A stretch of 64,000 nt of DNA from Planctomycetaceae bacterium (GTDB lineage: Bacteria; Planctomycetota; Planctomycetia; Pirellulales; Pirellulaceae), in NCBI GenBank assembly GCA_024642205.1, contig JAHEBQ010000007.1, positions 62,001-126,000 of the forward strand. Reading direction: 5' to 3'. Every line of letters starts with the position of its first letter. The first letter of the stretch is position 1. The translations under genes were made by a program, and so were the position numbers. The notes under the pieces are model-generated. The model saw nothing but the letters and a program-made list of their open reading frames with translations, had not been told where the DNA came from and searched no databases. Below, piece after piece: positions 19,908 through 28,491 of the stretch.

Positions 19908-20279
19908 ATGCAAACGCTCTATGATCAAATCGGTGGCGAGGCAGTGATCGACAAGCTTATTTCAACGTTTTATTCTCGAGTGTTGTCCGATCCGATGTTG
20001 CAGCCGTTTTTTGAACACACATCAATTGAAAAACTGACGAAAATGCAGAAGTCATTTTTTTCGATCGCCTTGGGCGGCCCCGTTCCGGAAACGGAAATCC
20101 GGCTGTACGAAGCCCATCGGGATCGGGGAATCGAACGCAGGCATTTGACCCGGTTTACCGAACATTTGATCGCGACACTTCGAGAAATTGGTATCGAGGA
20201 AAGGGCCGCAATTCGTGTGTATGAACGAATCGCGACGTACGCCGATGAGGTGTTGGGCGATTCATCGGTTGACGGATAG
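19908..20279 (+). CDS. Truncated haemoglobin
   Basis: A 123-residue protein of the truncated (2/2) haemoglobin family, which binds O2 or NO. It begins with the typical LYDQIGGEAVIDKLISTFY; Tyr22 is the B10 position that stabilises bound ligand, and the proximal haem ligand is probably His70 in YEAHRDRGI. The remaining helices (HLTRFTEHLIATLREIG) fit the G/H region. ATG at 19908 follows CAAGAGGTCAATC. A perfect 11-bp inverted repeat lies in its leader. The thioredoxin gene starts 59 bases downstream, so the two may be co-transcribed; with the cytochrome c' this points to NO or low-oxygen physiology, an inference. Confidence 0.88.
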   Translation: MQTLYDQIGGEAVIDKLISTFYSRVLSDPMLQPFFEHTSIEKLTKMQKSFFSIALGGPVPETEIRLYEAHRDRGIERRHLTRFTEHLIATLREIGIEERAAIRVYERIATYADEVLGDSSVDG

Positions 20280-20338
20280 GAGCCAGATTGCGAACATGAA
20301 ATATCGACTATTGATTCAGAAAGGTTTGAGGGGATTCA

Positions 20339-20776
20339 ATGGATGAAAACACGACCAGCTTTGTTTGCCCGAAATGCACCGCCGTGAATCGGGTTCCGGA
20401 TTCTCGGCTTTCGGAAACGCCGGTTTGCGGAAAATGCAAAACAGCTTTGCTGCCTGATCATCCTGTCGAACTGACCGACGAGAACTTTCAAAAATTCGTC
20501 GAGCGGACGGACGTTTTGGTGGTTGTCGATTTTTGGGCCAGCTGGTGCCCTCCCTGTCGGATGATGGCTCCGGCATTTGTCGAAGCGGCAAAATCGCTGT
20601 TGCCAAACTACATGCTGGCCAAGCTGAATACCGAAGAAGCGCCGAACTCGGCCGGACAATTCGATATCCAGGGGATCCCCTGCCTGATCGCTTTCCGCAA
20701 AGGCAAAGAGGTGGCTCGCCAGGCGGGAGCGATGGGAACGGACGAGATCATCCGGTGGGTCAAGAACGTTGCGTAA
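20339..20776 (+). CDS. Thioredoxin 2 (TrxC-type, zinc-binding)
   Basis: A 145-residue cytoplasmic thioredoxin with the extra N-terminal zinc ribbon that defines TrxC: two CxxC pairs at Cys10/Cys13 and Cys30/Cys33. The thioredoxin fold follows with active site WCPPC (Cys70 and Cys73); Pro replaces the usual Gly of WCGPC. The cis-proline loop is GIPCLIAF, with an additional Cys before Leu. It reduces protein disulfides, typically under oxidative stress. The ATG at 20339 is preceded by TTTGAGGGGATTCA. Located just after the haemoglobin gene and probably in the same transcript. Confidence 0.88.
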   Translation: MDENTTSFVCPKCTAVNRVPDSRLSETPVCGKCKTALLPDHPVELTDENFQKFVERTDVLVVVDFWASWCPPCRMMAPAFVEAAKSLLPNYMLAKLNTEEAPNSAGQFDIQGIPCLIAFRKGKEVARQAGAMGTDEIIRWVKNVA

Positions 20777-20984
20777 TTCCACGGCGGGGTTGGAGGCGCT
20801 AGCTTGCCGGAAATCTGATCCAATGTCTCGCATCCCGTTCGCGGGTGTGGACAGATCGGCTCACCTAACAACGAGTCGGGTCGAAATGGCGTCTGGGTCG
20901 TTGTGAATGTTCGCTGAGATGTGGTTTGCGTATCGAATTTCAAAGTCTCTTTGCCGTCGTTTCAATTCTCAAAGGAAACTGCTA

Positions 20985-21185
20985 ATGACCTGTATTCATC
21001 TTCGACAGCTCTACCAACTATGCCAAACCAACGATTTGAAAATCAGCAGTTCTGATGTAGTCCGAATCGCCTGTCGTCAATGCGAAGAAGTCGAAACGTG
21101 TCCAGCAATGTTGGCCGATGAATACGAGGCGCGGAGGCCGGAACCTTCGCCCGGTAAGCCGGATTCAGCGACGCCAGACCGTTAA
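20985..21185 (+). CDS. Small five-cysteine protein
   Basis: A 66-residue protein that I cannot name. It opens MTCIHLRQLYQLCQTNDLK and has five cysteines (3, 13, 30, 33 and 39), the middle part reading RIACRQCEEVETCPAML. CxxC plus additional Cys and His suggests a small zinc or Fe-S binding protein. The tail is polar and Pro-rich. The ATG at 20985 has a good binding site, CAAAGGAAACTGCTA. It is isolated, between the thioredoxin gene and a convergent usp gene. Composition supports a real gene; function is open. Confidence 0.65.
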   Translation: MTCIHLRQLYQLCQTNDLKISSSDVVRIACRQCEEVETCPAMLADEYEARRPEPSPGKPDSATPDR

Positions 21186-21319
21186 CGGGTCAGTTAAAGT
21201 CTTGCGAGTCTCCGTTACTGGAGAATGACGGGAGTGGGCGTCCATGTGTTTTGTGGATTTCCGGAGTTGAATAGACTGGGAGCGCGAACCTGTATCGATG
21301 AACTGCCAACCACGGCGGG

Positions 21320-21772
21320 TCATTCTGTTGGCAGAACAATCACCGGTTTCCGACTGCCACGAATGACTTTTTCCGCCGTTGAGCCAAACAACAGCGACTT
21401 GGTTTGATCGCGTTGTCCCAGTTTGCTCATCACGATCGCGTCGACGGCAAAGTCATCGGCTTTGCGAATGATCTCGAAAAATGGTTCGCCTTCGCACGTC
21501 AGCGTGTCGATATGAGTTGAGTCCGTTGACAGGTCGGCGTACTGTTTCAGTCGTGCCAACGCGTTTTCTCTGAGTGATTTGAGTATTGACTCATGGTCAC
21601 CGATTCCAAGTTCGACCACCTGGTTGACCAGTGCCGGGTCAATGGCGTGAATGACCACGATTTCGGATTCCTGGTTGTCGACCAGCAATCTTGCATGTTC
21701 AAAAGCTGACCAGGCATTTTCGGAAAAATCGGTGGGAACCAGCAGGCTGTTAAACGGAACTTTGTTTGTCAT
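21320..21772 (-). CDS. Universal stress protein
   Basis: A 150-residue single-domain Usp. It opens with FNSLLVPTDFSENAWSAFEHA, the usual first strand and P-loop-like aspartate. The C-terminal nucleotide motif is degenerate: where ATP-binding members have GxxGxnGS, this has SKLGQRDQTKSLLFGSTAEKVI, retaining GS but lacking the first glycine of the motif, so ATP binding is uncertain. The ATG at 21772 has AAGAGAAG upstream. It is transcribed from an exact sigma-54 site (21816-21831), divergently from the DUF4404 gene, which has its own site. Confidence 0.88.
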   Translation of the reverse strand: MTNKVPFNSLLVPTDFSENAWSAFEHARLLVDNQESEIVVIHAIDPALVNQVVELGIGDHESILKSLRENALARLKQYADLSTDSTHIDTLTCEGEPFFEIIRKADDFAVDAIVMSKLGQRDQTKSLLFGSTAEKVIRGSRKPVIVLPTE

Positions 21773-21815
21773 TGGACTTCTCTTGACTGAGCTAATCGCA
21801 TTTACCGGATTGAGT

Positions 21816-21831
21816 TGCAATCTCCGTGCCA
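21816..21831 (-). promoter_or_regulatory. Sigma-54 promoter, usp gene
   Basis: Read on the minus strand: TGGCACGGAGATTGCA, an exact consensus match, 43 bases upstream of the ATG at 21772. Confidence 0.82.
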
Positions 21832-21982
21832 TTTTCAATTGTTCCGGATTCCGGTCCCCGCTTTTCTGAAGCCGACATCCCCGGGCACACGAGCGCGCGT
21901 TGACGCACAGGTTGGCGGTGAAAACCGGTCTGAAATTCGATATCTCCGAATCAGGCTGTTTTTCCGGGAGCCGAATCTGAAT

Positions 21983-21998
21983 TGGCACGCTGGATGCT
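21983..21998 (+). promoter_or_regulatory. Sigma-54 promoter, DUF4404 gene
   Basis: TGGCACGCTGGATGCT has a perfect TGGCACG -24 box and ATGCT in place of TTGCT/A. It ends 32 bases upstream of the ATG at 22031. Confidence 0.72.
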
Positions 21999-22030
21999 TA
22001 GCTTTTTTGCGTTCAAAAAGGAGAACAAAG

Positions 22031-22324
22031 ATGACAAATACCGATCTGTTGATCCGACTACGAGCCTTGCATGAAGAGTTGTCGACAATGAACGACGACT
22101 TGAGTTCGTCAGAAACTATCGATGAAGAGACGATTGAAGCGCTGGGGCAACTAATCACGGATGTAAATGTGCTGGTCGATCAAGCCAGAGAAAACAACGG
22201 ACAAGAAGGCGCGACCGTTCACAACGATGTGCTGGACCGGATTTCTCGTTTCGAGACACAGCACCCGCGTGTTACGAGGTTTCTATCGCAAGTAACCGAC
22301 ATTCTGGCGATGATGGGGATTTAG
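22031..22324 (+). CDS. DUF4404 family protein
   Basis: A 97-residue acidic helical protein, close to the DUF4404 family: opening LLIRLRALHEELSTMND, a central TIEALGQLITDVNVLVDQ and the C-terminal LDRISRFETQHPRVTRFLSQVTDILAMMGI region (quoted in parts; residues about 67-96). The family is uncharacterised and often small, helical and stress-associated. The ATG at 22031 has AAAAAGGAGAACAAAG upstream, a strong site. It is expressed from the sigma-54 promoter at 21983. Confidence 0.82.
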   Translation: MTNTDLLIRLRALHEELSTMNDDLSSSETIDEETIEALGQLITDVNVLVDQARENNGQEGATVHNDVLDRISRFETQHPRVTRFLSQVTDILAMMGI

Positions 22325-22413
22325 TCGACCGATGAATCGCGTATCTGTTTCCTGTCCCCCGGTTCCTGGGGCGGCATTCCAGTCACGCAAGACCGTGTCT
22401 GGGTTCATTTCGG

Positions 22414-22899
22414 TCAGGCCCTCGAACCATTTCCCGGGTTTGCTTTGGCATGACGTCCATGGTCGCTCAGATAACTGTTACACCAAGTGTTGGGGAGTAG
22501 CAACACAGGACAACTGGCGGTCTGTGTGACTCGTTTGGCGACCGAGCCCATCACCAGACGCTCGAGTGCATTACGGCCGTGGGTCGACATCAATATCAAC
22601 CCTGCGTTCCGCGACCTTGCGAAACCGACAATCTCTTCCGCCGCCGTCCCGAATTCTGCTTTGAACCGAAGTCCTGATTCTTTGTTCTGTCCGGTTTTTT
22701 CCCAAAACTGCTCTTCACACTTTTCCAACGCCCGTGCTTCTCTTTCTTCACCCCATTGAAGGGTATAGGGTTCCGGTCGTTCCAGAACGCAGATGACGTG
22801 GACATTTTTGGGTGACGCCTTTTCCAGTGCCAGGTCCAGAGCGCATTTCGATTGTTCGGAAAAATCCCAAGGGACCACAATGATCGAATCATTGAACAT
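22414..22899 (-). CDS. Universal stress protein
   Basis: A 161-residue Usp with an intact nucleotide motif: STHGRNALERLVMGSVAKRV holds GxxG-like spacing and the terminal GS typical of ATP-binding members. The first strand reads DSIIVVPWDFSEQSKCALDLAL. The ATG at 22899 follows GAAGGTGTGAAAATC. A weak minus-strand sigma-54-like sequence, CGGCACTCAACAGGCC at 22990-23005, has a good -24 box and a poor -12 box; I cannot say whether it is used. The gene lies between the DUF4404 gene and a CBS protein gene on the same strand. Confidence 0.88.
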   Translation of the reverse strand: MFNDSIIVVPWDFSEQSKCALDLALEKASPKNVHVICVLERPEPYTLQWGEEREARALEKCEEQFWEKTGQNKESGLRFKAEFGTAAEEIVGFARSRNAGLILMSTHGRNALERLVMGSVAKRVTQTASCPVLLLPNTWCNSYLSDHGRHAKANPGNGSRA

Positions 22900-23074
22900 G
22901 ATTTTCACACCTTCGAAAAAGAAAAAATCCAAATCAAGCGTGGAGCGTTGCTGCCGAAACCCTGCACCGCCCAGACCCGGATCTGGGCCGGCCTGTTGAG
23001 TGCCGCACGCTTGCATTTGAGACCCCTCGTCGATCGAAAAGTCCCGTCCGGCGGTACCGATGTTTGACGAGGCA

Positions 23075-23557
23075 TTAGCCTGCGAGCAATGCGCCATAGT
23101 CCGAAAAGGCGCGGACGAAGTCCGACGTAGACAACACTCCAATTGGCTTTCCGGATTTGTCAACGACGGGCAAATGATGGTAACTCCGATCAACCAGTTT
23201 GCGAGCGGCAACCACCAAATTGGTTTGGGCAGTGATCGTTTCCACTCCGGAGGTCATCACATCGCGGACCAATGTTGTATCTCCCTGATCCATCAGCAGT
23301 TTGATCAAAAAGTTACGTGTTTTTTCCGTGACATAGGTCAACGCGTTGAGATCCGCTTGAATTTCATGGGTGATCTCGATCAAGTCGGACGCCGACAAAA
23401 TGCCAACCAGTCTTGCCTGGTTATCGATCACGGGAAGCACGGTCAGCTCCTGATCATCCATGATTCTGATGGCTTGCGTCAGCCGACTGGTATCATCGAC
23501 GCAAATCGCCTGATGAGTCATATAGTCGTCAACTTTTAGTTCACCGAGTTGTTTCAT
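23075..23557 (-). CDS. CBS-domain pair protein
   Basis: A 160-residue protein made of two CBS domains (Bateman module). CBS1 covers DDYMTHQAICVDDTSRLTQ to GILSASDLIEI, and CBS2 covers VRDVMTSGVETITAQ to GVLSTSDFVRAF. Such modules sense adenine nucleotides. An insert between them (QADLNALTYVTEKTRNFLIKLL) is shared with the CBS protein at 58291, so the two are paralogues. The ATG at 23557 has AAGGGAGCCTGTC upstream. It is read from an exact sigma-54 promoter at 23599. Confidence 0.88.
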   Translation of the reverse strand: MKQLGELKVDDYMTHQAICVDDTSRLTQAIRIMDDQELTVLPVIDNQARLVGILSASDLIEITHEIQADLNALTYVTEKTRNFLIKLLMDQGDTTLVRDVMTSGVETITAQTNLVVAARKLVDRSYHHLPVVDKSGKPIGVLSTSDFVRAFSDYGALLAG

Positions 23558-23598
23558 GACAGGCTCCCTTGAGTTTTGTTTCTGATGATTGGATAGAT

Positions 23599-23614
23599 TG
23601 CAAAACCAATGCCA
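23599..23614 (-). promoter_or_regulatory. Sigma-54 promoter, CBS protein
   Basis: Read on the minus strand: TGGCATTGGTTTTGCA, an exact consensus match, 41 bases upstream of the ATG at 23557. Confidence 0.82.
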
Positions 23615-23744
23615 AAAAATCCAGCCCGGGCAACCGGTTGTTTCGCAATATGTTAAGATCCAATTGCCGCGGGGTGAGCGGAATAGCGCGCACCAGCATG
23701 TGCGATTTCGGGATGACATTTCGAAAAGATCCGGTGGGCCGTCA

Positions 23745-23760
23745 TGGTATATACTTTGCA
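23745..23760 (+). promoter_or_regulatory. Possible sigma-54 promoter, K+ channel/P-ATPase operon
   Basis: TGGTATATACTTTGCA has a perfect TTGCA -12 box and correct spacing, but TGGTA instead of TGGCA. It ends 52 bases before the ATG at 23813, opposite to the CBS promoter. Confidence 0.4.
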
Positions 23761-23812
23761 ATTCACCAACGCACAGACAACGATTGTCTTTCGTGAATGA
23801 TTGATAGGCTTA

Positions 23813-24814
23813 ATGAAAACACCTCTGCAACGCATTCGAATCGGCGCTTTATCGTTGATGTTTGTGTTTCTCTCATCCATCGCTGGATACCATTACCTGG
23901 GTCAATACGACTGGTTGGAAGCGACCTGGATGGTCGTGATCACGATTTCAACCGTCGGTTTCAGCGAAAATTCGCACGCACCAGGTTCGATTCAAATTTT
24001 GACCATGGTGGTCATCTTGCTGGGAGTTACCTCGTCGGTATACACCTTTGGGGGGTTTATTCAATTATTACTTGAAGGGGAAGTCGAACGAGCGTTTGGC
24101 AGACGGAAAATGACCAGAGAAATTGAAAAGCTCGAAAGCCATGTGATCATCTGCGGTTTCGGTCGAATGGGGAACGATCTTGTGCGGCAATTGCAACATC
24201 GCGGGATTCCCTTTATCGTTGTCGACCTGGACCCGGAGAAAATCCGACAAGCTCAGGGCGCGGATATTCTTGCGATTGCGGGCGATGCGACATCGGAGGA
24301 GATTCTGCAGTCGGCGAATCTGGCCGGTGCGCGGGCATTGGTGACGGCACTTCCTTCGGATGCAGAAAACGTCTTTATCACATTGACGGCTCGCAATCTC
24401 CGACCAGAACTTCAGATTATCGCAAAATCCGAGCATGAAAGCAGCTGTCGAAAATTGCGGCAGGCGGGGGCTGACAAGATCGTGATGCCGCATCGGGTCG
24501 GCGCTCAGCAGATGGAGCGGATGATCTCACGACCGACAACCGCGGACCTGGTTGAACTGTTCGCCGAGGCTTCCCACCTCGAAATGGAGCTTGATGAATT
24601 TCTCGTTTCGGATCGAAGCCCGCTTGTTGGATCAACGATTGCCGATTCAAAAATCAAGGAAAAGTTCAATCTGCTGGTTGTCGGGATCAAGAACCAAAAC
24701 GGAGATTTTCGATTTAACCCGACTCCAACGGACAAGATTGACCTGGAAGACACGTTGTTGGTGATCGGAAACGTCAGTGATATCAACCGGATGAAACAGG
24801 CTCAGCGAGTTTGA
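23813..24814 (+). CDS. Two-helix K+ channel with RCK (TrkA-N/C) domains
   Basis: A 333-residue channel. Helix 1 is about residues 11-27, the pore region holds TISTVGFSE (44-52), and helix 2 is about 60-86. A TrkA-N Rossmann domain (VIICGFGRMGNDLV, from about 111) and a TrkA-C domain follow. The filter deviates from the standard TVGYGD: Ser-Glu replace Gly-Asp, so selectivity may be relaxed or the protein may gate differently; related bacterial proteins with TVGYRE-type filters exist. The ATG at 23813 was chosen over TTG at 23801. Its stop lies 20 bases before the P-type ATPase start, suggesting one operon for cation homeostasis. Confidence 0.88.
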   Translation: MKTPLQRIRIGALSLMFVFLSSIAGYHYLGQYDWLEATWMVVITISTVGFSENSHAPGSIQILTMVVILLGVTSSVYTFGGFIQLLLEGEVERAFGRRKMTREIEKLESHVIICGFGRMGNDLVRQLQHRGIPFIVVDLDPEKIRQAQGADILAIAGDATSEEILQSANLAGARALVTALPSDAENVFITLTARNLRPELQIIAKSEHESSCRKLRQAGADKIVMPHRVGAQQMERMISRPTTADLVELFAEASHLEMELDEFLVSDRSPLVGSTIADSKIKEKFNLLVVGIKNQNGDFRFNPTPTDKIDLEDTLLVIGNVSDINRMKQAQRV

Positions 24815-24834
24815 GCAAATCAGGGTGGGCAAAC

Positions 24835-27648
24835 ATGGAGACTGCCACTTCATTTCAGCAACAGCAAGCGGTCGGCGGCGGCAATTGCGATTGGTATCAA
24901 ATTGCACCTGAGCAGACGATCACGCGGTTGAAAACAGACCTTTTGTCGGGATTGACCGGCGCTGAAGCCAATCGTCGTCTGCAGACGCTGGGAAAAAACG
25001 AACTGATTGAAACGAATGGGCGAACCGGGTTCCGGATATTTTTGGCTCAACTCCAGAGCTCGCTGGTCTTGTTGTTGGTTGTGGCCATGCTGGTTTCGCT
25101 ATTGGTCCATGAAACCAGCGATGCACTTGCGATTCTGGCAATCATCGTCATCAATACGTTGTTGGGGTTCTGGCAGGATCTGAGGGCAGAAAAATCTCTG
25201 GCGGAATTGAAGAAGCTGTTGGTTCCCAAAGTGGTTGTCCGGCGCGACAGCGACACGAAGAACATTCCGGCCAATGAACTGGTGATCGGCGATATTGTGA
25301 CGCTACAGGCGGGCTATCTTGTGCCCGCGGATTGTCGGCTGATCGAGAACGCGGATTTATCGATTGACGAGTCGGCGTTGACCGGCGAGTCGCTGCCGGT
25401 GGAAAAGACAATTGATGCATTGGACAAAGCCGATCTGTTAACCGGTGACCAGACCAACATGGGTTTCATGGGAACGATGGTGGTGCGGGGGCATGCGGTC
25501 GGCGTGGTAACCAACACGGGCATGGAAACCGAACTTGGCCGGATCGCCTCTTCGCTCCAGTCGGTCGAAGCTGAACCGACGCCCCTTCAAATTCATCTCG
25601 GGCTGCTCAGCCGGACACTCGCCGTGGTGGCGATCATTATCGTGGCGATGGTCTTTATCGGTGGGATGTTTGCTGGACAGGATGCAAAGCTGATGTTGAT
25701 GACGGCGCTGAGTCTGGCAGTGGCGGCGGTCCCCGAAGGCTTGCCTGCCGTGGCCACGGTCGCGTTGGCGATCGGGGCCAGGCGGATGTTCAGGCAAAAC
25801 GCCCTGATCCGCGAATTGCCTGCGGTCGAGACTCTGGGTTCGGTGACCGTCATCTGCAGCGACAAAACAGGCACGCTGACGCAGAACAAGATGACGGCAT
25901 CGATTCTCGATACGGCGAATTGCCGGATGGTCGTCGAAAAGGACGATTCATGCGCCGAATCACTGTCCATGCAATTGCTGTTGGTCGCGGGTTGCCTGTG
26001 CAACGATGCCCAGCTGAACCAGGAGGATTCCATACAGTCGGACAAGCAATCGACATCCGACAACCAGCACACCGCCGTTGGGGAACCGACAGAGAAAGCG
26101 CTGGTGGAAGTCGCCGCCAAATTTGGCTTTAATCAACTCGAGCTCCTGAGCGTATTCCCAAGAACCTCGGAGGTCGCCTTCAGCTCCGAACGACAACGGA
26201 TGACAACGGTACACGACGTCAAGACGGCCCAGGCTCATTCGACTGCATTGCCGCTGAACGAGTTATTGACTCAACCATTGGACGGGTTCAATCATGTGGC
26301 GTTTGTCAAAGGTTCGATAGATGCGGTACTTCAGATTTGCAACCGGGTTTGGGTGGATGATCACGTCGAGACGCTCGACGAGCCGTGGCGGGAACGAATT
26401 GAGAGTTCGGTCAATGAAATGGCATCCCAGGGAACCCGAGTATTGGCTTTTGGATTTCGGTCAGTCGGAAGCGGTTTGTCGGCTTCCGAGCTTGAGTCCG
26501 GGATTACCTTCATTGGGATGGTCGGGCTGACCGATCCGCCCCGGCCGGAAGCTGGAATCGCTGTGGCCCGGTGTCGTCAAGCCGGAGTGCGTCCAATCAT
26601 GATTACCGGCGACCATCCGCTGACCGCCATACATATTGCCCAATCGCTGGGTATTTCCTGCGACGAAACGGCAATGACCGGTTATGAGTTGAGCGAAATG
26701 CCAGCCGAGACGTTGCGTCATCATGTGCGGAATACCTCGGTGTTTGCGCGAGTTGCGCCAGCCGACAAACTACGAATCGTCGAGGCCTTGCAGCAGAACC
26801 AGGAGGTTGTCGCGATGACCGGGGACGGGGTCAACGATGCGCCGGCGTTGAAACAGGCCAATGTCGGAGTCGCCATGGGACAAAACGGAACCGATGTCTC
26901 GAAGCAGGCCGCCAATGTCGTCTTGCTGGATGACAACTTCGCGACGATTGTCGCAGCAGTGGAACAGGGCCGAATCGTCTATGCCAACATCTGCAAGTTC
27001 GTTCGGTACACGATGTCCAGCAATGTGGGTGAAATCCTGGTGATGACGCTGGGGCTCCTGTTTGGATTTCCGTTGCCATTGATACCGCTCCAAATTCTCT
27101 GGATCAACCTGGTGACCGACGGTTTGCCGGGGCTGGCGTTAGCGGTGGAACCAGTGGAAAAGAACACAATGAACCGCCCGCCAATCCGACTCGACGAGCC
27201 CATCTTCAATCGCAAAATGAAGATTGCTGTGGTCTGGATTGGCGCCATGATCGGGATCCTGTCACTGCTCTCGGGAACCCTGCTCTCCTCAATCGAAAAC
27301 GTTGATCATTGGCGAACGATTATCTTCAGCTCACTGACGTTCGCCCAGATGGGCAATGCCCTGGCATGTCGTTCCGATTCTCCGGTGTTGTTCGCCAGGA
27401 ACATTCGCCAAAACGGGTGGCTGTGGAGTGCGATTGCTTTCACTTGTGCCCTGCAACTCGCCGTAATCTATTTGCCAGGTATGCAAAACGTGTTTGAAAC
27501 GGAATCATTAGCCTGGTGGGAGCTCTTGACTTGCGTCGCGATGGGCGTCGTGGTGTTAATCCTGATTGAAGTTCAGAAGCTGGTTTTGCCAATCGATGAA
27601 CATCCGGAATCGCTTCGGCCCGCGTCGCGAATGGGGTCAAAACGATAA
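24835..27648 (+). CDS. P-type cation ATPase (Ca2+/SERCA-PMR1-like)
   Basis: A 937-residue P2-type ATPase. The actuator motif TGES is at about 183, the phosphorylated Asp343 lies in SDKTGTLT, and the hinge reads TGDGVNDAPALK. Transmembrane helix 4 holds VPEGLPAVA, the type found in Ca2+-ATPases of the SERCA/PMR1 group and in related Mn2+ or Na+ pumps; the ion is therefore inferred. The N-terminus has the cation ATPase domain GLTGAEANRRLQTLGKNEL. The ATG at 24835 follows AGGGTGGGCAAAC; an earlier TTG overlaps the channel stop. An intrinsic terminator follows immediately, closing the channel-pump operon. Confidence 0.93.
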   Translation: METATSFQQQQAVGGGNCDWYQIAPEQTITRLKTDLLSGLTGAEANRRLQTLGKNELIETNGRTGFRIFLAQLQSSLVLLLVVAMLVSLLVHETSDALAILAIIVINTLLGFWQDLRAEKSLAELKKLLVPKVVVRRDSDTKNIPANELVIGDIVTLQAGYLVPADCRLIENADLSIDESALTGESLPVEKTIDALDKADLLTGDQTNMGFMGTMVVRGHAVGVVTNTGMETELGRIASSLQSVEAEPTPLQIHLGLLSRTLAVVAIIIVAMVFIGGMFAGQDAKLMLMTALSLAVAAVPEGLPAVATVALAIGARRMFRQNALIRELPAVETLGSVTVICSDKTGTLTQNKMTASILDTANCRMVVEKDDSCAESLSMQLLLVAGCLCNDAQLNQEDSIQSDKQSTSDNQHTAVGEPTEKALVEVAAKFGFNQLELLSVFPRTSEVAFSSERQRMTTVHDVKTAQAHSTALPLNELLTQPLDGFNHVAFVKGSIDAVLQICNRVWVDDHVETLDEPWRERIESSVNEMASQGTRVLAFGFRSVGSGLSASELESGITFIGMVGLTDPPRPEAGIAVARCRQAGVRPIMITGDHPLTAIHIAQSLGISCDETAMTGYELSEMPAETLRHHVRNTSVFARVAPADKLRIVEALQQNQEVVAMTGDGVNDAPALKQANVGVAMGQNGTDVSKQAANVVLLDDNFATIVAAVEQGRIVYANICKFVRYTMSSNVGEILVMTLGLLFGFPLPLIPLQILWINLVTDGLPGLALAVEPVEKNTMNRPPIRLDEPIFNRKMKIAVVWIGAMIGILSLLSGTLLSSIENVDHWRTIIFSSLTFAQMGNALACRSDSPVLFARNIRQNGWLWSAIAFTCALQLAVIYLPGMQNVFETESLAWWELLTCVAMGVVVLILIEVQKLVLPIDEHPESLRPASRMGSKR

Positions 27649-27677
27649 CGGTGACGACCAGAACCGTCACGTTTTTT
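27647..27677 (+). terminator. Intrinsic terminator after P-type ATPase
   Basis: GTGACG (27651-27656) pairs with CGTCAC (27665-27670), and AAC (27647-27649) with GTT (27671-27673) across one bulged G, followed by a run of T to 27677. It begins inside the stop codon. Confidence 0.7.
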
Positions 27678-27691
27678 GGGCGAATTCGCCC
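27678..27691. repeat. 14-bp perfect palindrome upstream of hpf promoter
   Basis: GGGCGAATTCGCCC is self-complementary over all 14 bases. It lies 53 bases upstream of the sigma-54 site at 27745, a position compatible with an activator or repressor site. Chance is not excluded. Confidence 0.4.
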
Positions 27692-27744
27692 ACCGAAGTT
27701 CTCTCGCTCTTTTCAAGACAGTCCCAATTCAATGTAGCGGCAAA

Positions 27745-27760
27745 TGGCATGGCGTTTGCA
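27745..27760 (+). promoter_or_regulatory. Sigma-54 promoter, hibernation factor
   Basis: TGGCATGGCGTTTGCA is an exact consensus match, 106 bases upstream of the ATG at 27867. Confidence 0.8.
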
Positions 27761-27866
27761 ATTTTTCAAGTTACTGTTTGGAGGTCATTTGTCCCGTACC
27801 GGAATCAAGGAGGCAGGTCAAGCGGACGGGGCAGCACTCGGCGCGTCATTCCGACAGGAATCAAAG

Positions 27867-28271
27867 ATGAAAATAGAAATCGTAACCAACCATGTCGAAA
27901 ACGAAGAAATGGTCCGAGAGTTTATTCAGCGCAAAGTGAAATTTGCGCTGGAATCCGTAAAGAACCGGGTGGCACACCTCACGGTCCGGCTGGAAGACGA
28001 AGCGGACCATGTAAAATCACTGGATTTCCTGTGCCAGATCGAAGCGTCGATGTTGCCGGAGGGAGAAATTCATGTCTCAGCGCATGGCGAATCATTTTTT
28101 GATTCTGCACTTCAGGCATGTCGAAAGATGCAGCATGCGATCCTGTACGGAGCTGGCCGCAATTCGACATCATCCCGCATTGGTCATCGTGCGCCAAAGC
28201 AGGCGTTGAAATTGTCGTTGGAGGACAAGCTTGAGCCAGAAAATGACAAGGCGGGTCTGGATCAGGGCTGA
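27867..28271 (+). CDS. Ribosome hibernation factor (HPF/RaiA family)
   Basis: A 134-residue protein of the HPF/RaiA/YfiA family, which binds the 30S decoding region and shuts down translation in starved cells. The start MKIEIVTNHVENEEMVREFI and the basic helix FIQRKVKFALESVK are typical, followed by LTVRLEDEADHVKSLDFLCQIEA and the second helix SFFDSALQACRKMQHAI. The usual long C-terminal dimerisation domain is absent, so it is a short-form factor. A 40-residue polar tail ends the protein. ATG at 27867 follows ACAGGAATCAAAG. Its exact sigma-54 promoter suggests hibernation is a regulated output of the same system as the Usp genes. Confidence 0.85.
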   Translation: MKIEIVTNHVENEEMVREFIQRKVKFALESVKNRVAHLTVRLEDEADHVKSLDFLCQIEASMLPEGEIHVSAHGESFFDSALQACRKMQHAILYGAGRNSTSSRIGHRAPKQALKLSLEDKLEPENDKAGLDQG

Positions 28272-28352
28272 CTCAAGTCAGGGCTTAAATCAAGAATATT
28301 TCCGTTTTTCGGGGCGTCGAGACAGGGCAGGAAAAAGACCCAAGTGCATTGA

Positions 28353-28374
28353 TGTCTCGGCGGCTGCCGAGGCA
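28353..28374. terminator. Hairpin after hibernation factor
   Basis: TGTCTCGGC (28353-28361) pairs with GCCGAGGCA (28366-28374) over nine base pairs (one G-T wobble) around a GGCT loop. No T-run follows, so it may be a processing or non-intrinsic stop structure rather than a true terminator. Confidence 0.4.
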
Positions 28375-28491
28375 TCCCGGACTGAAGTCTGGCTTGGGCA
28401 AATTAATTTGGGAAACGGCTGAGTTGCACTATCCGATACCTCTGGGCTCTGATGTCGCTCAAGCCCGGACACATTTCAAGGGAGCAAGACA

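Noticed and set aside
28444..28459. GGGCTCTGATGTCGCT as sigma-54 promoter for the 28492 CBS gene
   Set aside because: Both boxes deviate (GGGCT and TCGCT); too weak to list as a promoter.
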